A DNA stretch of 64,000 nucleotides, taken from Aurelia coerulea (Eukaryota; Cnidaria; Scyphozoa; Semaeostomeae; Ulmaridae). Position numbers and translations under genes: made by a program. Positions 20,699 to 31,264 of the stretch are shown here, one piece after another (the stretch's first letter is position 1; every line of letters begins with the position of its first letter). The DNA lies in the NCBI GenBank assembly GCA_039566865.1, contig CM076951.1:14765484-14829483 (forward strand). The letters run 5' to 3'. The notes beneath the pieces are model-generated. The model ran no database searches. It saw nothing but the letters and a program-made list of their open reading frames with translations, and was not told the origin of the DNA.

Positions 20699-21506
20699 GT
20701 GCTAAAAATCAACGGCGGCCATTTTCATGGTCTTGTATCTTTGAATATCTTTGCAATCGTTCCAAAGAAAGGTCGGATGCAACGAGATTATAATCCATCA
20801 AGACTCTCACCGTGATATAGAATGATTATTGGACCAAAAAGATGAACAAGAAGGCTTCACGCGGCCGGGCTAAACGGACCGAGAATCTGCACAAAGTTTA
20901 CATCAAGAGCTCAACCTACCAACTATGGAATGCAAAGAAAGAGGAGTTTGGCTTTCAGACATCTACCCAGAATCAGTTTGTGCAATTTCTCCTGAATATT
21001 TTGCCCCCAGACGGGCGGAACTTACAAATTCGGAACATCGTTTATATTTATAAGCTATATACTATATGAAAGCCTGTACTATAAGGAGTCTTTCAGCCAT
21101 CATGCTTTGCGCGTGCTAAAAATCAACTGCGGCCATTTTCATGGTCTTGTATCTTTGAATATCTTTGCAATCGTTCCAAAGAAAGGTCGGATGCAACGAG
21201 ATTATAATCCATCAAGACTCTCACCGTGATATAGAATGATTATTGGACCAAAAAGATGAACAAGAAGGCTTCACGCGGCCGGGCTAAACGGACCGAGAAT
21301 CTGCACAAAGTTTACATCAAGAGCTCAACCTACCAACTATGGAATGCAAAGAAAGAGGAGTTTGGCTTTCAGACATCTACCCAGAATCAGTTTGCGCAAT
21401 TTCTCCTGAATATTTTGCCCCCAGACAGGCGGAACTTACAAATTCGGAACATCGTTTATATTTATAAGCTATATACTATATGAAAGCCTGTACTATAAGG
21501 AGTCTG
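20679..21506 (+). repeat. 414-bp tandem duplication of MULE exon 1 plus Merlin end
   Basis: Positions about 20,679-21,092 and 21,093-21,506 are nearly identical; I noticed only a few differences. Each unit contains the MULE start exon (ATG at 20,842 and 21,256), the Merlin target duplication and the first ~80 bases of the Merlin terminal repeat. The first unit therefore ends in a truncated transposon end joined to host sequence, which shows the duplication came after the Merlin insertion. Confidence 0.9.
20842..21069 (+). pseudogene. extra copy of MULE exon 1
   Basis: This is the upstream copy within the tandem duplication. The 75-residue frame starts MNKKASRGRAKRTENLHKVY and continues WNAKKEEFGFQTSTQNQF, then runs into Merlin terminal-repeat sequence after PPDG. 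It differs from the copy at 21,256 by two residues. It keeps the unmutated target duplication CCCAGACG. Confidence 0.8.
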
Positions 21507-22455
21507 AATATGCAATAATATTTGGGGTAACCCCCCTACGAGGAAATTTATCGGCAAAACATGATCGCAGTGATCTGGCCTAAACTTCGCAACATAAGTC
21601 GCTTACCGAACGTACCACTTGGTCGGTACGAACACGAAAAATGACGACTTCTTCGGCCTAAAACGTTGACTGCAGACACCGATTCATGGCCTAAACAAGG
21701 CAGCCTTTCACCAACATTAACAACAAGAAACAAATGCTTTAGAAACTACTTTAAACTCACCGCCATGAGCAGGTCTTTTCTCTACACCACCAAGGCTGTA
21801 AATGAAAATTTAAGCGCCACTTCCACCTGGTTTCTTGCGAACTGGCGGCGCCACCGCCAAATAATTATCTGTTTCGCGCCAAAATCCAAGCTAACATCCA
21901 AGCAAGGCAACCTCGATTCCATTTGTCTATTTTTAGCGCCAGGGCTACAGGGCCAGAGGGTTTCGTGCTGGGGGTATCAAAGTCTTTTCCATGCCAAAAG
22001 GTAATGCCTCAACCTTCACTTTTTCACAGAAGTAAACCTTTTTGAAAAATCCTATTTAAAAAAATCCTTATTTCTGTTGTTTTCCTTTTTTTTGGAAAAA
22101 TAGGCCGATTTTTAAAACTTTTTTCGCCTAAACTTTAAGGTCATAGGCTTTATTTTTTTGGAGAAATAGGCTGATTTTGAAAATTCTTATTTTTTCCTAA
22201 ACTTTAAGGTAATAGGCTTTGCTTTTTGGAAAAATAGACATTTTGAAAATTCTTCTTTTTTCCTAAACTTTAAGGTAATAGGCTTTGCTTTTTGGAAAAA
22301 TTGACATTTTGAAAATTCTTATTTTTTCCTAAACTTTGAGGTCATAGGCTTTGCTTTTTTCGCAAAAATAGGCCGATTTTGAAAATTCTTATTTTTGCCT
22401 AAACTTCGAGGTCATAGGCTTTGCTTTTTGGAAAAATAGACCTTTTCATTAGTAA
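21428..22455 (+). repeat. left terminal inverted repeat of Merlin, including a short tandem array
   Basis: The outer ~600 bases pair with 30,650-31,264. The inner part (about 22,036-22,455) holds about six units of a ~65-base repeat containing AAACTTTAAGGTCATAGGC and a GGAAAAATAGGCC-type block. Open frames in the outer part occur symmetrically in both arms and are not convincing genes. Confidence 0.85.
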
Positions 22456-23049
22456 AACTAGAATTTGAACATTCTCTGTTTTCCAAGAAAGTACGGCATA
22501 TACACGTATTTTTGTTATGAGAAACGGTCCATAACGAGCTCCTCTAAACAATTAAGAAGCTCCAGTAGTAGGAAAATATAACTCACGAAACTATCTACTT
22601 TGATAAAGGAAATCCTTGACATATTTTTACTTTCATTTGTTTAATGTATCAAATTATTTGTAAGGTACTTGAGAAGCGTCCAAACATCAGAAAGGCTTAA
22701 AAACCTTGTTTGGACATGTTCTCGAGGGCACATGTATTGAATATGAAGATTATTATAGGACCTATAAGAAACTCGTAATGAACTCTGGGTACTCAAAATC
22801 TGACGATTTTAAGAAACCTTCAGTACTGGCCTGAATTCTTAGTTACTTGTAAAAAAATAACGTGTAGTACGGCCTATCCCAAAACAGTAACGTGAAAGGC
22901 TTTTGCGTCTTTTTTTTAAATTGAACGATTGGCAAGTGCATTTGTATCCAATTGCAGAAGGTTGCAATTTTAACGAGATATTGTTTGCACAACTATTCAT
23001 CTGGACTTCTTGGGCATATGTCAGTTAAATGTATCCCTTTTGAAACAAT

Positions 23050-23680
23050 GCGAGCAGCCCTCAGATTAACCAAACTTCTATCCAACCGCATGGAGATTTC
23101 TATATAGGCGCAAAGAAGTCTATGTGGGCGCAAAAGAAGGTATTCGTTTTAATGATAAAAATTGATAAAAAATCAGCATTACTGTTTATACAGCTATTTA
23201 TTAGGACTTCCTACATGTATTACTGGTATGTATCCCACTTGAAACAATGCGAGCAGCCCTCAGATTAACCAAACTCCTGTCCAACCGCATGGAGATTTCT
23301 ATTTAGGCGCAAAGAAGTCTATGTGGGCGCAAAAGAAGGTATTCGTTTTAATGATAAAAATTGTTAAAAATTCAACATTACTGTTTATATAGCTATTTAT
23401 TAGGACTTCCTACATGTATTACTGTTATTTATCCCAACTAAAAACAATGCGAGCAGCCCTCAGATTAACCAAACTTCTATCCAACCGCATGAAGATTTCT
23501 ATTTGGGCGCAAAGAAGTCTATTTGGGCGCATAACAAGGTATTCATCTTTAGGATAAAAATTGTTAAAAATTCAACGTTACTGTTTATACAGCTATTCAT
23601 TAGGACTTACTACATGTAGTACTGGTATGTATCCGAGTTGAAACAATGCGAGCAGCCCTCAGATTACCGAAGGGGGCTTC
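23050..23680. repeat. ~200-bp tandem repeat, three full copies and a partial fourth
   Basis: The block GCGAGCAGCCCTCAGATTA recurs at 23,050, 23,249, 23,449 and 23,648, a period of 199-200 bases. Each unit contains GGCGCAAAGAAGTCTAT and a TTATTAGGACTTCCTACATG block. It sits inside the kinase-bearing element. Confidence 0.9.
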
Positions 23681-23880
23681 ACGGGTTGCGGGTGTGGCTA
23701 ATTTTAGAGCTTAGGTTTATGTTATTGGGTTTAAATCATACGGGTTTCCCGGGTTTGAGATGTGTCACGGATGCAGGTTTGGCCAATCTTTATGGTATCA
23801 TGTTTTTGAAGTCATACAGTCCCCGTAGTTGGCTGAGATTGAGAAAGCTGCTTCCGAATGCTTTAAACAATGCATAAATC

Positions 23881-25320
23881 CAAGATCATTGACGAGAATT
23901 GTATTTTTATTTTTTTACCTGTAGTTTCGGGTTTTGGTACCGGTTTGCAGATTCTAGTACCCTCTCCCCAAAACTTTAATCAAGCGAACTTTAATCTCAT
24001 CGCATAGAGATTTATATCCCAGCGATTTCTATCCCGAATTTATCTAATGATTGTGTAAGTTTGTGTGTACTGTAAGTCAATCAAGGGCCAATTTTCTCTT
24101 AAAAGCTGAAGCAAGTCCTTTAAAACAGATAGCCATCTCCTTCCACCCAAATTAATTTCTCTTATTTGTCTTGTTCAGGGCTGCCGAGAGCGAGGGCGGG
24201 CCCTGGGGCAAATAGTGGATGCGGGCCCCTTGCTTAATACTGGAACCAAAAGCGTAGACTCATGACATATGTCCCTCTACCTTTCGCGTGTTGTTTTTGT
24301 TCTTATCGCTCCAGTTGTTGCGCGAGTCTGGAAGGGGAGCAAAACAAGAGACTTTTGGAATGAGTCTACGAAGAGCGCACAACTGGGAAAATTTCATGAA
24401 TTCCAGAACATAAAAATTGTGAATATTTTTGTCGGATTTTCAGACTAAAGTGCAACGCAATGTCCAATCCTGATTTATTTCTAGCTTGGAAATAAGAGAC
24501 TGCAAGAACCAGGCCTGTTTTTTTAAACTAGGTATATTGGGGGGCATGCAAGAACTCAATGCGAGCGTAGGGAGCAGAAATGTAGTTCGGGGGCTTGATC
24601 AAAGAAAAAAGGGATCGCAGGTGATAGGGGTCTTTCCGGAAAATTTTGAATGTAGGACGTCAATTTCACGAGGATATAGATTCCTTTCGAATTGCATAAT
24701 ATAAAAAATTACATCTCTTCCAACGGGCCTGAGGAACGTAGATTGCAAAGTAGTAGTTTTCTGAAAGAGTTTATTTATTCGAAAATATCAGTAGTATCAT
24801 GAGCAATATTTCCTGTCGCTTATTCTCAATACGATTTAGCGAAACAACTTTGGGGTAAAATAACGCACTACTTCCAAATATAGGAGAAAATTGCTCTGAA
24901 GATAGGATCAATATAATATAATCAACATCAATATAACACAATCCTAGACATCAAGAGTTATAGTCATGTGACCTAATCATGTGATACAGTCATGTGGTAC
25001 AGTCAGGTTTATAAACTCACAAAATGGTTTGTATTAGGGCACAAATAAACTCATTTTTTATAAGAAACTAAGGTCCAAGGCTGGTAGGCAGTTTCTTATA
25101 TTTTGGGCCACTTTGATATCAAGAGTTTCTTACGTGTTTCTTCTATTTTGAATGCCGGACATTTAAAGTTAATGTTGCTTTGAAATGCTGCAATATATAA
25201 AGTCAAACTGTCAATTTTCTCCTCCGCAGAGGTATCGGGATAATTAGGTTAGCCTACGATAACTAAACAATAGAAATGAAAATGTATTAAAACTTTACAA
25301 TTGCAATTAATTATACTTTT
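23881..25320. other. non-coding stretch of the kinase-bearing element
   Basis: No gene is recognised. At 25,055-25,135 there is a cluster of AAGAAACT/AGTTTCTTA motifs resembling the end at about 39,015-39,060, possibly another element terminus. Confidence 0.35.
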
Positions 25321-26253
25321 CTATTTGATGGTTTTTATAGAATCAGCTATCATTTCAGCATTCGGACATGTCCTTCCTGCTGCCTGAGGACATGGATTCG
25401 GCAACCTTCTTCATAATGACGCCCAAAGAAAATATGTCACTGTTGGTGGAATGAACCTCTTGCCCGCTCAAAATGTCAGGGTCCACATGAGAATGAAAGG
25501 ACTGATATTTTGGTTTGATGGCAACTGAGGCTCTTGTTGCTTCGCCGAAGTCCAAAATCATCGGATTCCATTCCCTCGTTTGGTCACCATTATCTGCCAC
25601 AATCTGGAACTTCACTATTGCGACATTGTCAGTCTTCAAGTCGTTATGGAGGAACCCATTGCAATGAATGTGGTGAAGTCCCAAAGCTAACTTTTCCATA
25701 ATCGACAACTTTTCCCCGTCAGTGACATTTTCAGTGTTATTGCGCAGAAGTTTCAGAATGGTAATGCAGCTGTCATGCCTGGTGCACAGCTGCATCACTA
25801 GGGAAAAAGGCCTAGAATTTAAAATCACTCCAAACAGCAAAGGAATGCTATAATGTGGAGTGATGTTGATGAGTGTCCTTGCCTCCTTCACTGCTCGGTT
25901 CCTCAATGAATTGAGTGAATAGCTGGCGTGTTCTTTATACTCCTTCACAGCGACAGGCAACTTGCGGTATACCATCATTGACACTCTTGCGAAAGTTCCT
26001 TCACCCATCAATGACTCTCCTCCTCCAATTGGCACAAGCATCTTTCTGTCGATGTATCTGTCCTTTGGTATGTCGCTATACACAGACTGGGGGATGTTAT
26101 ATGCGGATACCTCTGCAGCTTGACATTCAACCGACTTAGTGTCCTTAGGTTTATTGTGTTGCTGACAAGGATCTGTTTGACATGCTACATGTTCAAAGAA
26201 GATTGCAGCTTGGTCTGCTGTCGCTGTTGCAATTGTCTCCTTAAGCTTCAACC
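25321..26253 (-). pseudogene. protein kinase domain exon, frameshifted near its end
   Basis: The minus strand has a nearly full kinase domain. The glycine loop is MGEGTFARV (82-90), the ATP-binding lysine K103 is in VAVKEY, and the partner is probably E123. The catalytic loop HNDLKTDN (202-209) has D204 and N209, DFG is at D234-G236, and D272-G277 forms the SDIFSLG segment. The open frame stops at 25,355. In another frame the text continues RTCPNAEMIADSIKTIK to a stop at 25,321, the usual end of such kinases, so a one-base indel lies near 25,375. There is no ATG at the 5' edge; a CCTTTTCAG acceptor precedes the coding text, so this looks like a last exon whose first exons are not identified. 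HND instead of HRD is a variant. It could be host-derived cargo. Confidence 0.75.
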
Positions 26254-26259
26254 CTGAAA

Positions 26260-28058
26260 AGGTTGCAACTTCTTAAGAAGCAACACAACTGATTTTTTCA
26301 AGGATTAAACTTATTTCAATTGTTAATTAATCTTTTATACCCTCCTCCTGAATTTTTGCTCCGTGAAAACCATACTCCAAAGGATAAATTTGACCGAAAA
26401 ACCATCTGATTTAACAAATTATCCCCTTTTGCTTTGTTTCGAAAACCTGCTCCAGAGAAATCGCCTTCTTTTAATATCCTCCACTAGGAAAGATAGTTGA
26501 ATATGATACCCTGAAAAACAGCATTTTATAGGCTGAAAGTTTCTTAAGTTTCTAATATATTTGCTGGAAAGTCTAGGAAAAATAGGTCCCAACAGACAAA
26601 TATCATTTAGAGATAGATTAGCCATAGGTGTATGTTGTCAATGATTTTCAAGAACATCAATTAACATTTGAAAAACAAGGAACTTAAAAAAATGGTTAAA
26701 TCAAAGACATACTGTATTTGTAGCAATTTCTTATGAGCCCTGCACGCAGTGGAATACTCCCCAGACCGTCAGACCAGGACTCAGTGTTCATCAAAATGCA
26801 AAAACTTCATTTTGGGTAGGAGCCTCATGAGTTTTTTATATTTAGGGGGGCTAAGCATTCTTCAATTGCCTAAAAGTTTCTTTTAAGTGGTTTGGTTTCT
26901 TAAATGCGGGGCCTTACTGCAGTGTATTAAATTTGATCAATTTCCATTTGTACACATATTTTTTGTATAAGAAACTAAGAATTTGACCAGTACTGGAAGT
27001 TTATTATAGTTTTCTGATTTTGAGTACACAGAGTTTCTTACGAGTTTCTTTCATTAAAAACCAAAACAATCCTCATGTTCACTACCTGTGCCCTCGTGAA
27101 CATTTCAAAATACGGTCTTTTTATACCTTTCCAATGTTTAGACGTTACTATGATACTGGACACAAGTGAAAATGAACCAAAATATGTCATTGATTTCCTT
27201 TATCAAAATAAATAGTTTCTTAGCTTATATTTTCCCAGTACTGGAGTTGTTGATTTTTTGGCGATCTGAGAGTTGAGTTTCTTATGGGCAGTTTCTTATA
27301 AGAAAAATAAGTGTATTCCTATACCCATCTATGCTCTGCTCTGTATCGGTTTTCGTAAATATTTTCTTATATTTTCGTATTGCTACACCTGACGATAAGG
27401 TTTAAAATCTAACTGGCCATGAACACTAGCCATGAACCGTTGTCGTCAAAGTTGGAGTCGATTTTTTTATTGCCATTGTTGAATGCAGTCAAAGTTGTCA
27501 AGTCGAAAATGTGATAAAAAGACAATAATTAGGTAGGAAAATAAATATCTATTATGAAATTATTCAACAGCCGTATGGTGCACGTATTTTTGCAACAAAC
27601 CAATAATATGAAGTGTAAATCTCAGAATGCATAAAAATCAAATACTAAAGCACTGAAAAATATAAGTTAAAAAATCTATATTTGATTAACATAGATCCTC
27701 ATCATGTTTCGCATTGCACTTGGAAACTTCACCACACCCCTTTTTGCATCATGGTTTGCGTAACGCTACATGTCGGAATGTTACGTCGGAGGGGAAAATG
27801 CCAGCATCCTTACATTTGAAATAACAAAACGTTTACTATCACGCCCACAGTCATCTTCGCTACCTCAATTGAATCTCAATTTTGTTTCGTATCTGTAATT
27901 TGTCATCAATCGATGCTCCCTGTATTGTAATGTATATTTTCGGAGTTCATACCATATTTGACAAAGCGAATGACGAATTGCTGTGCTACGCAAGATGACG
28001 CAACTGCTAAAGGTCTTTTCTGGGCAATTCAACATTACAATTATGCATTGATAGAATA
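26260..28058. other. non-coding, right part of the kinase element and Merlin interior
   Basis: It contains the right arm of the TA-flanked element (26,945-27,313). Near 26,870-26,920 another cluster of GTTTCTTA motifs ends in GCGGGGCCTTACTG, which resembles a pogo-type terminus (CAGTAAGGCCCCGC on the other strand) without an identified partner. From 27,314 to 28,058 I see nothing specific. Confidence 0.4.
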
Positions 28059-29057
28059 ATGAGCCGTAAGGCTATAAAAATTGATGTATTCGTAAAAAAG
28101 TTCAGTAAAAACTTCATCACTGTACTGGTACATCACTGCAACGAAACTCTAATCATGAATATGTTTGATCTGTACCAAATTCTGTATCAAGGTAATCTAC
28201 AATTGATCCAGTGGATGCAGGCACGAAATCTGATAAAGCCACAAATGAGGTGCGCGGCCAGGAACTGCAGACGGCAGATGCAATTGCAGGCAAGGGATGG
28301 CCAAGATGGCTACAGATGGAGATGCCCCTTCGCAAGATGTCGATCTAGCAAAAGCATCAGAGATGGCAGTTTTTTCGCCCAATCGAACCTCTCACTTCAG
28401 CAGCTTATATCTGTGATATACTGCTGGTGTGTTGGGATGTCAATGTCAACGACAACTATTGTTGTTGGATTGGCCGAGAAAACTGTCGTCGACTGGTACA
28501 ACTTTTTAAGAGAAGAGTGTTCTTCAAAGTTGATGCGGATACCGATGCAAGACAAACTTATCGGCGGTATTGGTGAAATAGTTGAAGTGGATGAATCACA
28601 GATGATAAAAAGGAAGCACAACCGAGGCTATCTCAGAGAACAGCGCGAGCAATGGGTGTTTGGCATGTACGACCGTCAAAGGAGGATCGGATGGATCGAG
28701 TTTGTGGACAGGCGAGATGCTCCGACACTACTGCCAGTTATCCAACGATATGTACGTCCCGGCACTATGATATACTCTTATGGTTGGGGGGCGTACAATA
28801 ACTTACAAAACATTGGCTATGGGCACGAAAGTGTTATACACGCTGATAACTTCGTCTATCCTGTGACCGGGGTTCATACAAATGGCGTGGAAGATTACTG
28901 GTCCAGGGCAAAGCAGAAGATCAAGGCTGTATATGGTTCGAGGCTACATATGGTCCCGTCCTATTTGGATGAATTCCTTTGGAGAGAACGCTTTGGGCTA
29001 CAAACAGCTGAGGCATTTTACAACATGCTTGCTCACATCGCAGAACACTACAATTAA
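28059..29057 (+). CDS. Merlin transposase, open frame but missing a catalytic Asp
   Basis: The 332-residue frame is uninterrupted. A zinc ribbon is formed by C65, C70, C89 and C94. DDE core: D178 in EIVEVDESQMIKRKH; then QWVFGMYDRQ; E278 in HTNGVEDYWSRAKQKIK. At the second position the family has Asp (SDGWGAY) but this copy has Tyr, Y241, codon TAT at 28,779-28,781. That is one base from GAT. The protein is thus probably unable to cut DNA. The true start may be Met33 or Met35, because the preceding ~32 residues are not family-like. It lies in the right half of the 9.8-kb Merlin element in plus orientation and is the logical source of its mobility. Confidence 0.85.
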   Translation: MSRKAIKIDVFVKKFSKNFITVLVHHCNETLIMNMFDLYQILYQGNLQLIQWMQARNLIKPQMRCAARNCRRQMQLQARDGQDGYRWRCPFARCRSSKSIRDGSFFAQSNLSLQQLISVIYCWCVGMSMSTTTIVVGLAEKTVVDWYNFLREECSSKLMRIPMQDKLIGGIGEIVEVDESQMIKRKHNRGYLREQREQWVFGMYDRQRRIGWIEFVDRRDAPTLLPVIQRYVRPGTMIYSYGWGAYNNLQNIGYGHESVIHADNFVYPVTGVHTNGVEDYWSRAKQKIKAVYGSRLHMVPSYLDEFLWRERFGLQTAEAFYNMLAHIAEHYN

Positions 29058-29245
29058 ACACTTTTCATTTAAGACATTTCATCTTTTACCTTTAATACAT
29101 TTGCATTTCTACTTTGTTGCCAGCAACTGAATGCTTATATCTAAAATTTTATTCAAATAAGGTAGCAAATAATTATTGCTGTTGTTATTATAGTTATTGT
29201 CTTGTGTGACATCACCAGTCAGCTGGTTTGTGCCTATTCTATTTT

Positions 29246-30640
29246 CCAGAATCGGTATATTTTTGCGAAAAAAGCAAAGCCTATGACCTTAAAGTTTAGG
29301 CAAAAATGATAATTTTCAAAATCGGCCTATCTTTCCAAAAAAGCAAAGCCTATGACCTTAAAGTTTAGGAAAAAAGAAGAATTTTCAAAATGTCAATTTC
29401 TCCAAAAAAACAAAGCCTATGACCTCGAAGTTTAGGCAAAAATAAGAATTTTCAAAATCGGCCTATTTCTCCAAAAAAGCAAAGCCTATTACCTTAAAGT
29501 TTGAGAAAAAAGAACAATTTTCAAAATGTCTATTTTTCCAAAAAGCAAAGCCTATTACCTTAAAGTTTGAGAAAAAAGAAGAATTTTCAAAATGTCTATT
29601 TTTCCAAAAAGCAAAGCCTATGACCTCGAAGTTTAGGCAAAAATAAGAATTTTCAAAATCGGCCTATTTTTGCGAAAAAAGCAAAGCCTATGACCTCAAA
29701 GTTTAGGAAAAAATAAGAATTTTCAAAATGTCTATTTTTCCAAAAAGCAAAGCCTATTACCTTAAAGTTTAGGCAAAAATAAGAATTTTCAAAATCAGCC
29801 TATTTCTCCAAAAAACAAAGCCTATGACCTTAAAGTTTAGGAAAAAATAAGAATTTTCAAAATCGGCCTATTTTTCCAAAAAAGCAAAGCCTATTACCTT
29901 AAAGTTTGAGAAAAAAGAACAATTTTCAAAATCGGCCTATTTTTGCGAAAAAAGCAAAGCCTATCACCTCAAAGTTTAGGAAAAAATAAGAATTTTCAAA
30001 ATGTCAATTTTTCCAAAAAGCAAAGCCTATTACCTTAAAGTTTAGGAAAAAAGAAGAATTTTCAAAATGTCTATTTTTCCAAAAAGCAAAGCCTATTACC
30101 TTAAAGTTTAGGAAAAAATAAGAATTTTCAAAATCGGCCTATTTCTCCAAAAAAGCAAAGCCTATGACCTTAAAGTTTAGGAAAAAATAAGAATTTTCAA
30201 AATCGGCCTATTTTTCCAAAAAAGCAAAGCCTATTACCTCAAAGTTTAGGAAAAAATAAGAATTTTCAAAATGTCAATTTTTCCAAAAAGCAAAGCCTAT
30301 TACCTTAAAGTTTAGGAAAAAAGAAGAATTATCAAAATGTCTATTTTTCCAAAAAGCAAAGCCTATTACCTTAAAGTTTAGGAAAAAATAAGAATTTTCA
30401 AATCAGCCTATTTCTCCAAAAAAACAAAGCCTATGACCTTAAGGTTTAGGAAAAAGTAAGAATTTTCAAAATCGGCCTATTTCTCCAAAAAAGCAAAGCC
30501 TATGACCTCAAAGTTTAGGCAAAAATAAGAATTTTCAAAATCGGCCTATTCCTCCAAAAAAAACAAAGCCTATGACCTTAAAGTTTAGGCGAAAAAAGTT
30601 TTAAAAATCGGCCTATTTTTCCAAAAAAAAAAAGGAAAAA
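29246..30640 (+). repeat. ~65-bp tandem array within the right Merlin terminal repeat
   Basis: About 20 units of 60-70 bases repeat the blocks GCAAAGCCTATGACCTTAAA, GTTTAGGAAAAAATAAGAA and TTTTCAAAATCGGCCTATTT. Units vary between TGACC and TTACC and between CGGCC and TGTC, suggesting a few subtypes. The array is the inverse of the six-unit array at 22,036-22,455. Confidence 0.92.
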
Positions 30641-31264
30641 AAACAGAAATAAGGATTTACTTCTGTGAAAAAGTGAAGGTTGAGGCATTACCTTTTGGCA
30701 TGGAAAAGACTTTGATACCCCCAGCACGAAACCCTCTGGCCCTGTAGCCCTGGCGCTAAAAATAGACAAATGGAATCGAGGTTGCCTCGCTTGGATGTTA
30801 GCTTGGATTTTGGCGCGAAACAGATAATTATTTGGCGGTGGGGCCGCCAGTTCGCAAGAAAAGGTGGAAGTGGCGCTCAACTTTTCATTTACAGCCTTGG
30901 TGGTGTAGAGAAAAGACCTGCTCATGGCGGTGAGTTTACAAAGTAGTTTCTAAAGCATTTGTTTCTTGTTGTTAATGTTGGTGAAAGGCTGCCTTGTTTA
31001 GGCCATGAATCGGTGTCTGCAGTCAATGTTTTAGGCCAAAGAAGTCGTCATTTTTCGTGTTCGTACCGACTAAGTGGTACGTTCGGTAAGCGACTTATGT
31101 TGCGAAGTTTAGGCCAGATCACTGCGATTATGTTTTGCCGATAACTTTCCTCGTAGGGGGGTTACCCCAAATATTATTGCATATTCAGACTCCTTATAGT
31201 ACAGGCTTTCATATAGTATATAGCTTATATATATAAACGATGTTCCGAATTCGTAAGTTCTGCC
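30641..31264 (-). repeat. outer part of right Merlin terminal inverted repeat
   Basis: It is the complement of 21,428-22,035 with few differences. It ends in the GG terminus at 31,264, directly followed by the CCCAGACG duplication. The matching open frames in both arms are a by-product of the inverted repeat. Confidence 0.88.

Larger units (their letters stand above)
22503..27313. mobile_element. 4.8-kb TA-flanked element (pogo-like ends) enclosing a kinase exon
   Basis: Left end CACGTATTTTTGTTATGAG (22,503) and right end complement of CACTTATTTTTCTTATAAG (ending 27,313) are each flanked by TA. The arms pair over about 330-360 bases (22,503-22,862 and 26,945-27,313) and share repeated AAGAAAC motifs plus an ACTCAAAATCTGA block. 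A third, solitary copy of this arm is at 51,137-51,410. TA duplication and the motif-rich subterminal region point to a pogo/Tc1-type element, but no transposase is seen inside. It lies entirely in the left half of the Merlin element. Confidence 0.75.
21428..31264 (+). mobile_element. 9.8-kb Merlin transposon with 8-bp target duplication
   Basis: The ends are GGCGGAACTTACAAATTCGG (21,428) and the complement of GGCAGAACTTACGAATTCGG (ending 31,264). They are flanked by CCCAGACA (21,420-21,427; CCCAGACG in the duplicated unit at 21,006-21,013) and CCCAGACG (31,265-31,272). An 8-9 bp duplication and ends starting GG are known features of Merlin elements, and a Merlin/IS1016-type transposase lies inside (28,059-29,057), which fits. 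The terminal inverted repeats exceed 1 kb and look about 97% identical outside the tandem arrays, so the insertion seems fairly recent. Inside are a second TA-flanked element with a kinase exon and large non-coding stretches. The host reading frame resumes exactly after the duplication. Confidence 0.88.

Noticed and set aside
21666..22004. 112-codon frame, mirrored at 30,578-30,925
   Set aside because: It occurs in both arms only because the arms are inverted copies; frames diverge by indels and no domain is seen.
29246..30640. Possible CRISPR-like array
   Set aside because: There are no unique spacers of constant length; the units are contiguous variants of one monomer in a eukaryotic transposon.
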